The position numbers and the translations under genes were made by a program. Positions 46,967 through 60,600 of a DNA stretch of 64,000 bases are shown here, one piece after another; position 1 is the stretch's first letter; the number at the start of each line of letters is the position of its first letter. The stretch comes from Viscum album. Lineage: Eukaryota > Streptophyta > Magnoliopsida > Santalales > Viscaceae. The notes below the pieces were generated by a model. That model was not told where the DNA came from. It was given only the letters and a program-made list of their open reading frames with translations, and did not search any database. The DNA lies in NCBI GenBank assembly GCA_963277665.1, contig OY728143.1, positions 541,170,394 to 541,234,393 of the forward strand, in the 5' to 3' direction.

Positions 46967-49095
46967 CTCCTCATGGTGTCTTTTATATGTTGATCTACGA
47001 GTTATACTAATCATTAAATGAATAAAGAATTTATATATATATATATATCTAAATCATTGTTACAATTTACAACATAAATATATATTTTGTAATCCTGTAC
47101 CAATGATACATGTAATATGAATTAGTTTAATTAAATGAAATAATTCATGATAATATATATTCTTCCTATAAAATTATATATATAATAATAAAGGATCTCG
47201 TAAAATTTGGTAAATTATTTCCATGTATTGAAAAAAAATGATAAACCAATTGTGGTGACACATATTAAAAAATATAGTCCCTGGTGAAAAATATAAATAT
47301 TATTTCTCGCTGACTTAGTGACATCACAACTATCTCAGATTAAATTTTAATCACAAAAAATTAGTTATAACAAAATTTTCATTCCATATATATGAATCAC
47401 AATTAGTTATGATTCTACTTATGTGATTCAATATAAAATTTCATGACATAGTCTTTATAAATAACCATGAAATTAAAAAAAATATATATGAACAATGTTA
47501 TTTTTATATTAAATCTCTACAGAGGAAAAAAATTATACTGTTATATACATGAATAGAAAATTTAAGAAAAACTATTATATTTTAATAGATTTAGAAATAT
47601 ATGTATACTACCCATAATTCTATGTATTACTATCAATATTAATATATAATTTTATAATAATTAATACCTATTATATATACAATAATATAGAATCAAATGG
47701 AGTGTATGTTAAAAATAATATTCATAAAAAATGAAAAAAGACATCTCCATCTAATATAAAAATATACTTTTTATAAAATAGAATGAATAAGTCTCGACAT
47801 CAATATAATATATTACAATACTTTCAAGAAATATAATATAACCCATATTGTATATCTATATTTTTGTGACATCCCGGTATTTTTTGTAACGTACATCATG
47901 CTTTTTTCATCATTTTGGGTCCTTTACCTATTCATTTTTTCTTAAAATTAGATATATCAGTGGTTGTCTAGGCCTAAATATTGTTAAGACATACCAATTG
48001 AATATAAGGTCGTTCTTCCTTAGAAAATGTTCTTCTTATGTTAAAGTAATATTAGAGGGAACACAGTTTGGTGCATGGTAACTCCAAACATGTGGCTATA
48101 ACTTAATTTGGACCATCTTGGGATATAACCCTATCACATGGTTGGAACATTATTAGACAAACCATGTAGTAAACTCTTGAAAATACTGTTTTAGTCCAGA
48201 AATGGGTGCCCAGTTAGTGCATATTTTTTGAAACATTGTAGCCAAATTATATGACAGGATATATTTCATCTAAATTATTTTTTATATTTCAAGACACGCA
48301 TATTTTTCCTTTTTATTGTTATGTACTAATTGGATCATTACAAATATATTACACATGGATATTATGGGAATTCCATAAATCCTAGTGATTTATTTTCTCT
48401 ATTCTTGTAGTGTGAGATCTTGTATTCTAATACTAGGTTCAAATTATTTGTTGATAATTATTAATCATCAGGATAAAATATTGTCTACATTAAAAGAACC
48501 TTAAATTAGGGGTTTCAATGTAATAAATTTGTTTGATATGATCTTACATGATGTCCTATATATCCTTCATTGTATTCGTATGTATTTATATGATCAATAA
48601 TTGTTTGTGACGATTTTAGGTTCCCTATTATTTTTGTTGTATCCTTTCGTATATCGGGTTGGGGATCCCCTTTTTGGCGATTTACTATCTTTTTTATTAT
48701 GGTTCATTGATTATTAATATAGTTTATGTCAATCAAGATGGTTGTGTATGATTTTATTTGAAATGGATGTATAATTTAGAACAAAATAATTAGTTTAGAT
48801 TCTGTAAATATTAATTTAAATGATATGGTATGTAATGGATATTCTTTAAAAATGGTCACTAAAATAAAATATTAATTCTCAAAATGTTCTTAATAATAAT
48901 AGTTAATTATTTTTATAAAAAATCGTTAAAAAATGAAACATGCAATATATCATATATTACTAATTAATAGAATTATTTTCGATGGAAGGGTTATTGATGA
49001 AAACTATATAATATTTTATTTTGAAATAAAATATAATTTTGAAAATATGATTGTTACTACATAAATTATGACTTGTGAGAAAATATAGAGATGAA
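46967..49095. other. AT-rich region with a candidate LTR end at 47865
   Basis: 46967-47864 is very AT-rich, with a short (ta)n tract near 47031-47048 and no gene. At 47865 the sequence tgtgacatcccggtattt looks like the outer end of a plant LTR. 47865-49095 could be a roughly 1.2 kb LTR or LTR fragment ending at the candidate Tekay-4 polypurine tract, but I could not match it to 54205-57613. Confidence 0.35.
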
Positions 49096-49479
49096 TTATT
49101 TTCCCCTCAAATGATTTCATTTCAGCCCATGTAAACCTCATTATTTAGTTGGGTAGTCTAAATTAAGCATGTGAGGCATGTTATAGAAAAAAATAGAATT
49201 GTTTTAATGATGAAAAAAATAACTTATCATTGATGATTATAGGAATTTTTTTTTTGGGATGTACACTTATTACCAGTAGTCATGATTTCTAAACAAGTGT
49301 GAAAACCCTGAGATTTATTTCACTATGTCTATGATTATTCATCAACCAATATCTAACTATCCATGGGTATTATAAATATTGAGTGAAGAATGAAAATAGA
49401 TGAAATGTGAAAATGATTATGAAATGATTGATTCATTAATTTTTTGATTGAGATAAATATTAATTCATTTCCAAGAGTA

Positions 49480-49990
49480 AAGAAATACTATTTGATAACA
49501 ACTCTCACAACTAATCATGTACATCAGCTTCCCTTTCCTATTACGCATCTTGTACTCAGTTATGGTGCCATTACACCTATACGATTGGGACATAGTTTCC
49601 TCAGATAGAAATTATACTTCGATAAATGATGTGTTGTAGATATTCCTCAAATGTAGAATCAGTATCTAACTCAAATACATTAGGATATACAGTTTGAGAT
49701 GGTTCAACCTGATAATGGTGTGAATGGGAGACATCGGATACATCGTACATGGCATGGTTTCCATGAGGTAGTAGCAACTTATTGGATATCAGTTTGACTC
49801 TATCTAGAATCTTGAAAAGCCTGACATAATGACGTGACAAATTTCTTGAAATCCTTAACCATCTATACCCTAGCCTGGGAAATACCCAAAGAAAACATGA
49901 TCCCTAACCTCAAACTCTATATATTTTTAATGGTGGTCGACGTATTATTTATGTCTAGAATAAGCAGTATTCATAGGCTTTATGATCAGC
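49480..49990 (-). pseudogene. Tekay-4 integrase C-terminus, broken
   Basis: Frame 49601-49840 (79 residues) reads RHYVRLFKILDRVKLISNKL, then LLPHGNHAMYDVSDVSHSHH and VFELDTDSTFEEYLQHII. This follows the Tekay post-integrase order: R-Y-I-G-P-F-x-I-L-x-R-V, L-P-P, V-F-H-V-S, then L-T-x-E-E-x-P-V-R-I-I. A chromodomain should follow toward 49480, but only a weak trace (basic MRNRKGK) is visible. Confidence 0.8.
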
Positions 49991-50700
49991 TGAACCTTTT
50001 CTGAAGTCTCACAAAAAATACAAGAACTAGTAGGGTTTCCTCACCTGCCTTTATCTAGTGCAAGGGTGGATTAAATGAACTAACATATAAGGCCTCAATA
50101 TGGGATATCATAATCATCATTTAAAAATGGTTATTATAAGAAAACTCGACGATAGTAATATTCTTCTCCCAAGAACAATTTTAATCAAGGACTCATGCTC
50201 GAATCATATCTTCTAGAACATGTATTGTCCATTCAAATTTTCTATCCAGGTGAGGGTGAAAAAAAATTCCTAGAAGCACATGATTCAACATGTCTTTGTC
50301 CATTCATTAATAGAATCGTGAAGTGAAATGAGAATCCCTACCTGAATCAATAATATTTGGACCCCATAATGTTGTACGATCCCATGAACATATAGTATTT
50401 CCAACTCATCAATAAAGAAGGTATCACATATAGGAATTATGTGAGATGATTTTGTTAGACATCAAATGACTTAACATATACCCATTATACCCTTCAGTGA
50501 CCTGGTTAAGACGACTAAGAAATCCATAGAAACATCTTCACATTCTCATTCTGAGACAGGATGTGGTTGTTACAAGCCTACCGGTCTAGTGATCCTCTTT
50601 CACTTGCTGATAGCTAGATTACGTAGTGAAAAAGCCTAAAATATAATGTTTCATTTTAGGACACCAATAATTGTGTAAAATATCCTAATATATCTTCATG
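49991..50700 (-). pseudogene. Tekay-4 integrase core, broken
   Basis: Minus-strand readings near 50285-50560 give DVSMDFLVVLTRSLKG with the first catalytic aspartate, LTKSSHIIPICDTFFIDELE, and YVHGIVQHYGVQIIIDSGRD followed by SHFTSRFY, which holds the second aspartate region. The zinc-binding part lies near 50570-50720. The stops are spread across frames. Confidence 0.8.
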
Positions 50701-51019
50701 ATAGAAAGATGAACATCCCATTTAGAAGAATGGGACTCTTTATTCTAATACTCTCTCATATTTTCAAGAATCCAAACACGTACACATAGATATAGGAAAT
50801 CAACTCAGTCCATAGACCAATGTGAATGTGTGTTATCTCCCCATATAATCTGACAAATAAACAAACCATTAGGAAGTTAAAACATCCTAATATTCATCAT
50901 TTCAAACAGCGAAGATTTGAAAGTTAATCATACGAGGTAAGACTAATTGTGACTGTAATGAAACTGTATGTGATGTTCAGAATAATGGTTAGTTAACTTC
51001 CATTCATCACTACATTCTT

Positions 51020-51500
51020 GTATGACATGTGATTGAGTTTTCTAACTTAATGAATCAACAACCACATTTCCCTTTTTAGGAATATACACAACCACAAAAT
51101 CAAAGTATTTTAGATTTTAAACCCATAAATGATGTCTGAGGTTCATATCATGTTGAGAGAAGATATAATTGTGGATCTTGTGATCTGTATACACCAGAAA
51201 GAGCTCACATTATAAATAATGTCTCTATAAATAGTAGGAATGGAAAACTGATGTTCTCTTTAGATAATGCATCGGTTAATTAATCTCATGCGGCCTTAAC
51301 TACTGAGATTTGTAGGCAATGTCTTTTTCTTCCTATATTAACCTTGTTCCTAGGAAAAATCATGATGCATCATAGAAGATGATATATCCATTAATAGGCT
51401 TAGGAATATTCAGAATTGGTGTGAATACAATCCTACATTCAGTTCATGAAATGATTTATCACATTCATCTAACCAAAAAATAAAATAACAACTTTATTTT
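51020..51500 (-). pseudogene. Tekay-4 RNase H, broken
   Basis: Readings give IIFYDAS, EEKDIAYKSQ, LRPHEIN, LFLVYTDHKIHNYIFSQHDM and then FDFVVVYIPKKGNVVVDSLS. Catalytic aspartates are recognisable; the glutamate motif reads PMHYLK for P-T-H-D-L-E, so the glutamate is lost. Confidence 0.85.
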
Positions 51501-52330
51501 TATGTCCAATCCGCAGTGAAGAAAGTTGTGAGAATTCATGTATGAAATGCCTTTAATATCTAGTGAGCCCTAATAAACTCATGATATCAATCAAGTTCTT
51601 GGGATGCTCCTAGGATACTACTGCATTATCGTTTTTAGGGTCAAATGATACTCTTAATTATGAGATAATAAGACCTACGAATTGGACCTTGTTGATCTAG
51701 AAGAAGCACTTTACAATAATTTCATAATTTTGATTCCCTATCTGTGTACATAATATGGTCCCAAGATGTTCGGCACGATCATTACGAGTGTAATAATTCC
51801 CCAATACGTTGTCTGCAATGACCACAACAGAAGAGTCAAATAGGGTTTGAAAACCCTATTCATCATATCCATGAAAATGGATGGTGGGTTCATAAGAATA
51901 GACAACATAAAAAATAATACTAATCATACCTACAACGAAAAGATATACGATGTATGTCAGATGGATTGACTATCAAATAATTTTAACCCAATCTCATGTC
52001 GATCTTATATAAATCATTTCTCCTCAGAGCTAGTAAAAGGGATCATATATTCAGTGAAGTGGTTACCAATTCTTGACTGTAAGCTGGTTCAACCGTGTGT
52101 AATCCACAAAATGTTGTAAGGTTCCATCGGCCTTATAGGATAATATAATGGGAGAACCCTAAGAGGATGTACTTGTCTGTATAAATCCCTTTGCCGCTAG
52201 GCCCTCTCTCTACCGCTTGAGCTCCTAAATCTCAACATGTGATATTTGGTATAGAGTAATGGACAAAGGAGATGCTTGTGGAAGACGATCTATTGTAAAC
52301 TATCTATATCATTTAAAAGGTAATCCATAA
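51501..52330 (-). pseudogene. Tekay-4 reverse transcriptase, broken
   Basis: Near 52060-52165 the minus strand gives PIILSYKADGTLQHFVDYTR and LNQLTVKN, the RT fingers, and near 51880-51910 NPPSIFMDMMNRVFKPYLT. The catalytic box region near 51800 is degraded. Stops are frequent. By order and wording it is a Tekay-type RT. Confidence 0.8.
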
Positions 52331-52479
52331 AATTTATCTGGAAAGACTTATCTGAAGAGATAGAGTACTAGAATAAAAATAGTTTGATGAAAATCATGAT
52401 CTCCATGAGAATATATTCAATCTGGGTAGTCACTTCAGCTTGCCCATGATGCATTGGTCATTCTATCCCAGCCTGGACA

Positions 52480-52860
52480 TCCCACTCAGCTTCGAAAATA
52501 TAACTTCTTCTTTATAGTGATGTAAAAGAGTCCCTAAAATGATATTTGTCTTCAAAGGAATCATACCATAATTACTAGTTCATCCTGATAAGGACATCTA
52601 AGCCCGTCAACCAGAGAACAATGTGATTCCACAAGAAAGGGTTACTGGATACCTCAAGGGGATAGTCATCAAACTAGTTTATTTCTTCCGTCTGTATTCC
52701 CAATGGTGTATTGAGGGACGTTACACCATAATTTTATTGTATCTCTAGTAAGATAGTTTCAAATATAGACACGGAAATGAAAGAGTTTAAAGCACCATTA
52801 TCAAACAAGGTAGAGAAAATAGTGGAGACTACTACAATTGTACCTTGTACCGTAGATGGT
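52480..52860 (-). pseudogene. Tekay-4 aspartic protease, broken
   Basis: A reading near 52740-52815 gives TLFDNGALNSFISVSIFETI, the Tekay protease loop with D-N-G for D-T-G; the catalytic aspartate is kept. YGVTSLNTPLGIQTEEIN follows. Stops are present downstream. Confidence 0.75.
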
Positions 52861-54183
52861 TCTGTAGCCTGATCCTAGGGTTTTGGCATAAAACTGTGCA
52901 ACTAATTTGATCCCCAATAGTATGAAATAGAAGGAAAACCACGATCCAGATTTCTATTCTAGAACTATTGGTGATCTGGGGTCGAACAACCATGGCCACA
53001 ACCTCCCCCTCGGGTAAACCTACCAGGGTTATTCCAAATCCCGACCTCACATGTCGAAAAATAACTCTCTTATGTAAGTGGAGAAGATTCTAATCCTTTT
53101 TTCACATGATGTCAGTGGAAACGTCCTAGATAAAGGCTGAAGATGAACAATACGACCACAAGAACGAAACTCCATAGAGTTTCTATTAAATAGGGGATTA
53201 TTATACCTTAGTATTTTACACTAATAACACACCACATAGCTATCTAATTGGATTCTATGGCTTCCACTACCCTACTATGAATTCTCAAGGGAATATTTCC
53301 AACCATTAGGAGAACTACTATCATGATGCGACACTGATCCTTCAAACCCGATATTTTTGGTTTCCCTCCGGTTATGCTTAGTGATAAGGGCCAGATCAAG
53401 TATTTCAGAAAAGTTACATATGCAAATGAAATTCTCAGAGTTCAGATGGCATACTAGATCCCATCATCAAAACATCTATGACATGAAATCTCATCATCAT
53501 CCTGAAGCAGTGCAAATTGTTGAAAATTTGTGTAATGCGAAAATTTTACATAATAGACATAGAACCCTACTCGACATTCTAGATCTATATGGGTCTTTCA
53601 TATCAGGGTGTTTCATGAATTATCTAATCATATAAACAATTTTAGAAATCAACCCACAACATGACATGATGATGACTGGAATGGGTAACCACATCCTTCC
53701 AACGATGGGTCAAATCCATAAACATGTATGTAGAATGTTTGAGTCTCTACTTTGGAGGAATTTAAATATACCTAAAGAATTATATCATGGATTCTATATA
53801 AGAATCAACAACCTGAGAACCAACAACCCCTAAAAATATAGGGGATGCTGCTGCTGGAAATCACTAGTTGGATCAGCCATCGTAGGTTAAACCCATAGAG
53901 CACCTTGCATGGACTACATCAAACATAAGAAACTGTTAAGAACGTGGGAAATAGTGCCCAAAATCTGGTACAACATGGGTTCTTCAATGGGAACTTCTTT
54001 AGGTATGGCTCGCAGCTAATGGCCCACCATGTCTAGATCATGGTCATCATAACCCTCCTGGATAATTACAAAGGGATGTCATGGTGTAATTGTTATTCAA
54101 ATGCCATGCAAACTACAAAAAAAAAAGACTTGAAGCATAAGATAACATCAATAGATGAAACTAATGAGAAGAATAATCTAAAG
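52861..54183 (-). pseudogene. Tekay-4 gag and leader, broken
   Basis: Position and composition place gag here. The frame 52832-53050 has GLPEGEVVAMVVRPQITNSS, which I read as the gag-protease spacer. Capsid motifs are not clear enough to quote. The plus-strand frame 53357-53635 is judged a shadow. The leader before the primer site is about 54080-54183. Confidence 0.5.
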
Positions 54184-54202
54184 CCTAGGAATACTATGCC
54201 AA
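54184..54202 (-). promoter_or_regulatory. Candidate primer-binding site of Tekay-4
   Basis: The minus strand reads TTGGCATAGTATTCCTAGG, comparable to the tRNA-iMet site TTGGTATCAGAGC with changes, and lies at the expected gag-side edge of the LTR. Confidence 0.45.
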
Positions 54203-54204
54203 AC

Positions 54205-57200
54205 TACCCACATTAGAGACCAGGTATCAGTATGATCTCAAGTGTAAGTTTCATGTCATTTTTCTATTAATATCTAGCTTCACTACATTAAAATTCATAG
54301 TCATGAAAAGGTGTTATATGGATGTGCTACCGAATCAATTTAAATTTCATGATTCACATTATAATGGATAGGTATTTCCAATTAATCATTTCCCATGCAA
54401 TTATCACTAGGAATAACACCCATTTATTAATAGGAAAATAGATCAACATAGTAAATTAATCATCCCACCCCAGAAGGGCCCATACAGCTCCTGAATTGAA
54501 ACATGATATCAATCAATCTCAACCAAAGTTATACAACTACATGTAACCTATCAGAAAATCACTCAAAAATCACAATAATATCAAGAAACACAAGAAAGTA
54601 AAATTCCCATATATGGAATGTAAATATGCATGACATGTGAAAACTATATACTTATTATGATGTTTGTAAAAATGGTCCTTACTCTCATAGAATCATGATA
54701 TGGATGAAATAAACTCTCAAACAGGTTAATAATTAACAACACCACACTTCATGTGTTTCACCAAATGGTAATATAATATCAAATGTAATAGAAAATAGAA
54801 GAATTACAATTTTAATTTAGGAAGCATTGTTTTTACCCCGAACATGGGTTCAAGATGCCCAAGCAATGCTTATGACGAGGTCCAATGTGTTCCAACTCTC
54901 CAATAAATTGTCTCTAAAAATAAGGAAAGATTAGAAACTTAGATATAATAAAACAATTATTCATCTTGTTCCCAGGTGCCTGCTAACGGGTTCCCCTAAG
55001 CTAGGTGGGCCATGTGGCTTCAAGTTCATCTCCCCTATCTCTAGAGGATGCTGACTGGTAGTGAGATACTATGGTGTGTATACAGGGATCCAATACCCTC
55101 ATTTGTAGATTTTAGCACATTGGAAGGAATATAAATCAGTATTGTTCTATTGATGAAATATAATTAAATAGCATAAGTAAATTTATGAAATTGATAAATG
55201 AGAATAATGATAAATGTAACAACTTGAACAATGATAATGTAATGTAATGTCACATGAAAAATAGAAATCATGCATACCCAAAAATAGGAATAAAATTTTC
55301 TATAAATTAACTGAATACAAAGGCTACACCAAGAATCCTGAGATCCATCATGGTCATCTTATATCATGATCAATCCTAATAGCAAGCAATCGTGTGTTTG
55401 AAGCCGTATGATTCCCTTTTTGAACACCTAAAACTATATTATATACTACGGGTATAAACCTGCTCTTAAAGAGCGTGTGAGATAAATATTAGTTGGACAT
55501 ATACTACAGGGTCTATATCCTCTGAAATATGTAATTGAATTTTTCAGTGTTTATGAAAAAAAAAATATAATGTAAATCATGTAGTACAACATAACTATAA
55601 TCCAAATATATCCTTCATCCCTCATCTAGTGTCAAACCCTAAAACTAGTTCTTTGATAAAGAAATTTCCATTTAATGTTAATAGGTCACATGATGAATAA
55701 CCTCAACTTATATCACCTCATGATAGTATAAGCAGTTATGGTCTCAAGACGTAATAATGAAACCTAACAATGATATCTGGTGAAGTAGTTCTACGGTATT
55801 ATCCAATGTGAAATAGATTTCATGGAATTAAAACTCATTAATATATGATTCCACCTAAGAGATAAGTTTATAATAAAAGAATAATTACTAAGGTATTCCA
55901 CAATAAGGCACCTACTATGTCGAAGGATATAAACTAATGTAAAACAGTGCTATGGGAGGACAAGGACATATTGTCTTTAACTTTAGAACCTGAAATTCAA
56001 TGCTAGATCCTATGATTGAATGTGATGTGTCATTTAATAATGTGAAAGATCCTATAGTAAAATAATAGTTTTCTGATGAATAGACATGAGCCAGAGTCTA
56101 GGTGGGTATCAACCTTGTAAAAACACATCCTTGAATCGGAATAGGGTTCTTGAGAACCAGGGTATTCTCCTATCAGAATCCATGGCAACCATGAGTGAGC
56201 CCATTCACATTTGATATCTCAGTCATGTAATTATTTATTAGGTTCATTATTGGTCTTCCATTAGTCTGGATAAACCATGAATTTTTGAAACCTTTTAATC
56301 GTGTCTTAATTAACCATTAAGGCATATTCAATTATTTTGGTTCACGCCACTACCTTTCATCATTATTGAAAGGTGATATGGACTTGTAACCAATAATCAA
56401 CATTATTTGTCAAGGAAACGTTATATTCTTAGTATACATAAAATTTCACATTTTTCATTTAATAATCAATTGAAGAAGTCACTATAGGTGGTAACGTGGT
56501 GAGAAAACATGGTACATTCCATAATGAAATTTTCATTAATAATAATAAATTTATTATAGGAAGGCTCGTCATTATAATGGTCAAGAAAAGGAACACACTA
56601 ACAATTGTTCAAATGTGCTGACACACTGAAAATTAATTTTGGGACAATCATTAATATGGGGCTTATTGAGATTTTGGTGTATTCTATAACAACTCATCAT
56701 TTATTTGGAGTAAGCATAACCATATGTTTTTTTCAGGTATAATCATGGAGTGTAAAATTAAGAAATGGCTTCTGATGAAATTAATGTGGCCCACATAAAG
56801 AATTTAATATCAAAAAACAATAGGGATGAGTTATATGACACCCACTATTGGGTTGTACAACTCTCAAAAGTTGGTATTGGACCCTGATTTTCCATGAATC
56901 AGAGTAGATCTACGAATAGTTGGAAATAGTCATATAAAGATATCTACATCGGGAGAAAATGAGAATAAAATCGTCAAAAAAGGACACGAGTGCATCTTAT
57001 TGTTCATCCAATGTAATGAATGTAAGCTCAATCATATGTTGCATGAAAGATATCTCTTGATCCTTAGCATTGGCTTTAAAAAATTTCTAAAATGAGCGGA
57101 AAATGGATTAATTACACTGTTTATCCTTTTAGGGGGAAGAATGGGTAAATATGTCATTAAGGGAATTTTGGACAATTTAACCAGAATTTTATCATGTGCA

Positions 57201-57613
57201 TAGTTTGTCTTCACAGTTCTCCAAACTGTGCACAAACCATTATATATGACTCTTCTAGAAATATCATCCTCTGTATGGTTTGATAAAACCGTGCAAAAAC
57301 CATGCACTAGTACTTGTAAAAAATGGGTGTTCACAGGGTTAGGCCTCATAGTCATTCTCTAACCGTGTGGGGTGGCTCTGTCTTGAATAACACAATTTCC
57401 ACAATTTCCAAATTGTGCAGAATTCCAACATGGTTTACTCTAAACTGTGTTCCAAGATAATTTCCCACAAAAAGAATGGCTTTGGGCTCTTAAAAAGACA
57501 CATCCACCCTCAAAAACATTATTAACACATTAAGCATCCATATTAGGTCCACATTAATTATTTACATAAAATAATATAAGGATCCATACCTGAGTGAAAT
57601 AAGGGTTCTTACA
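54205..57613 (-). repeat. Probable Tekay-4 5' LTR (about 3.4 kb)
   Basis: Begins beyond the candidate primer site and ends tcttaca at 57613, a usual plus-strand end in this window (ttaca in Tekay-1 and Tekay-3). The length is within the 3.0-4.0 kb range of the other Tekay LTRs. No partner was found, so both boundaries are tentative. The 107-residue minus ORF at 57032-57355 shows no known domain. Confidence 0.45.
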
Positions 57614-60600
57614 ATGTGTTTGAGGAGATATTATTATGATACCAACATATTGATGATTTTTTCATATAATTTTTTGATTTATGGTATATTTTCTTAACTC
57701 GGGTATTGTACATTCTTATGTTTTGGTACTTTTATAATAATAAATTCTATGAAATACTATTTCATTATCATTTTTTTATTTTTCATTTTTCTTCTTCGTT
57801 TATTCTTATAGATATATCAATCATCCCTAAATTGTTCTTTATTTCCAAGATTTATTTTAAATACCTTGGATTTTAGACAATTCCCTCTAATATATGTGAT
57901 GTTATACTTCATTTCCTATTCAATTAGTCATCTGATTTAATTAATGGAAATTAATATAATTTGAGTAGATCATATAAAATGGTCATTTTAGGCTCCTGCC
58001 ATATAGAAAACTTATAAAAAATTAAAATAATGTATATATATGATATTAATACATTATATTTATAAATATATAGTTACGGGACTACAAGATGAAATCTTTA
58101 ATTTCCTTTATTGTCCCCAACTATCGAAAATAATATATTCTATAAAAAATATCATAGTAATCAATTGATAAAATTCAAATAAGTAATATATAATAATTTT
58201 CTGAAACCACCTTATATTTTTATAGCAAATGAAATTTTTTTCATTTATATACTTTATTATTTTTAAATATAGATCCCTATAATTTATATTCGTCATCTGA
58301 TATTTTCATTTATAAATATAAAATACTCAAAATATGAAGCAATGATTAATTTAAACTACTCCAATTATGAATCATTAATAAATTAGTATTCAATTCAAAA
58401 TTACATAGATAGTCATCCTCTTTAAAGGTAAATTCCTTAAATAACCCAATATTTTACACACATAACTTCATTTATAAGAAAACTGAATTTATGATGCATG
58501 TAAACGTAAAGTATCCAAAAATTCATCTTCCCTTCACTATAAAACATCTAAATAGAATTACTAAAATATTAAATAACATGTAATCTCTATTCATTATTTT
58601 AATTTCAAGGATTAATGACTGAAACATAATTTCACTTATAGAAAAAAATCAGATTCTCACCAAATCAATTATAGATCCACCATCTAAATGGAATTACTGT
58701 TATATTAAACTAAATCTCATTCATAAAATATTAATTTTTCTATTTTATAATTTTACCAAAAGAATAATTTACAACTCACTATACATGTATGAGTGTATAT
58801 ACCATCCCCTTTTCCAATGAATTTATATATATATATATATATATATCATATCAACTAGAAAATTGGATAATATATGAAACCATTATAATGTATATATCCT
58901 CTTTTACTCATTAAATATGATATGACACAGGTTATTCCCCAAAAAATATTAACCCATTTATAAATTTTATATCACTATTATGGATTGTTATAAATTTTTT
59001 AAACTACGGTATCATTATTATCATAGATAATATAACAAACTTATGCTCTTAAACAAAAAATTGAGTACACCCAAATACAAAAAATACTTTATAATATCAA
59101 TTTCCACTACAATATCAAATTACAATTTCAGTTACATATTATATATACCATTCACAATCAATAATTGAATGTATTAAATCTTGGTATATAGATTGATCTA
59201 TCATTTTTATTTAAATTAAATCTAAACATTTATTATTATTATTAACTATAAAATTAATTATACAATAATTTATAAATTGAGTCTGATATGAAATTTACCA
59301 GTATGTCTATAGAATATTTATTCTTCCTTTATAATGAAAAAATAACAATTATCATTGATGACGTATATTTCCGTAAGAATTGAAATTCATCATACTAACT
59401 CTTACATGTTTTTTAATAGTCACCATAGATTATACCATATATTAGGGACAATTATAATAAAAATATAGATTTTATTACCATAATGATTCAATCAATTAAT
59501 TAAAATTACTATTCACTAGATAAATATGAATTCTATTTTTTTGCATAGTATCGAGTAGTTCTACGTAATCACAACACAAGAATACCCCATAAATAGACAT
59601 CATTAATGAAATCGTAGTAACCTTAGTGTCAAAAAATATATTTCATATATATATTCATCAATAGAATTTCTTAATGATCTTGAAATTATATCTGACAATT
59701 TTTATTAATATATATTGTTTTAAATAACATTAGAATAATATTATTCTATATTTAAAAATTAGACTCAATGCCTCTCTCTCTCTAAGTGAAAACCTAATAT
59801 GTCCTCCTAAAAAGTATATAGACAATATTTTAAATAAAATCATTGAATGATAAAAATTATATTTCACAAAACCATTGATCTTTTAAATATTACATTATTT
59901 TTATAATGTTTCTAAATCTTATGTTATCGATTATTATAATTAAAATAATAACCATGATTATTTGTTTGTTAGAGGGGAAGGGTCTTTATTATCCAATAGT
60001 ATTCATTTAATGAACTGAAATGCATCCAAAAAATCCATATATCTAAAAAATTGTTGATTATTCTTTCTAATAATATTTAATCACAGAGTATATCATTTAC
60101 ACCCATAATTATTGAATAAATTGGATAATTTAATTTAATTTTTGTTGGATAAAATAATAGAGTTCTTAACCTTTCATACTAATAGATATCATTAATATCA
60201 AAAAATATAGGATATAAAAAATATTATAAACGTATGAATTTAATTAAAAAATATATAATAAAACACTATTGAATGTTAAAATGAACAATAATATACATTG
60301 AAATTTATATTTTATTTCCTAACCATCTATCAGCATCTTCCCTATATTATACAGATTCAAATAAAACACCAGCAATTCCAACAAAGACTTCCATTAATAG
60401 AATAAACTATATTATCCTCTTAATTTAGTAAATATAATTATCTTCCACGTACAGGACATGTAATCATACATTTCATCTATGAATTTCATTACTTTTTCCC
60501 AATAAAAAAATTCATCAATTCCATATATAGATTAAAACCATTTATGATACCTATATGAACTCTATAAAATTTATTAAAAAGTACCAGTCATAAAAGTTAA

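Larger units (their letters stand above)
49096..57613 (-). mobile_element. Tekay-4: Tekay/Del-type element, interior plus probable 5' LTR, degenerate
   Basis: Minus-strand interior from about 49100 to 54202 with post-integrase segment, integrase, RNase H, RT, protease and gag in order. A primer-site-like sequence at 54184-54202 is followed by a probable 5' LTR to about 57613. A candidate polypurine tract (pyrimidine-rich ttttcccctc on the plus strand) is at 49100-49112. The 3' LTR is not securely identified. This is one of the most decayed elements here. Confidence 0.75.

Noticed and set aside
57032..57355. 107-residue minus ORF near the end of the putative Tekay-4 LTR
   Set aside because: No motif recognised; LTR position makes a chance frame more likely.
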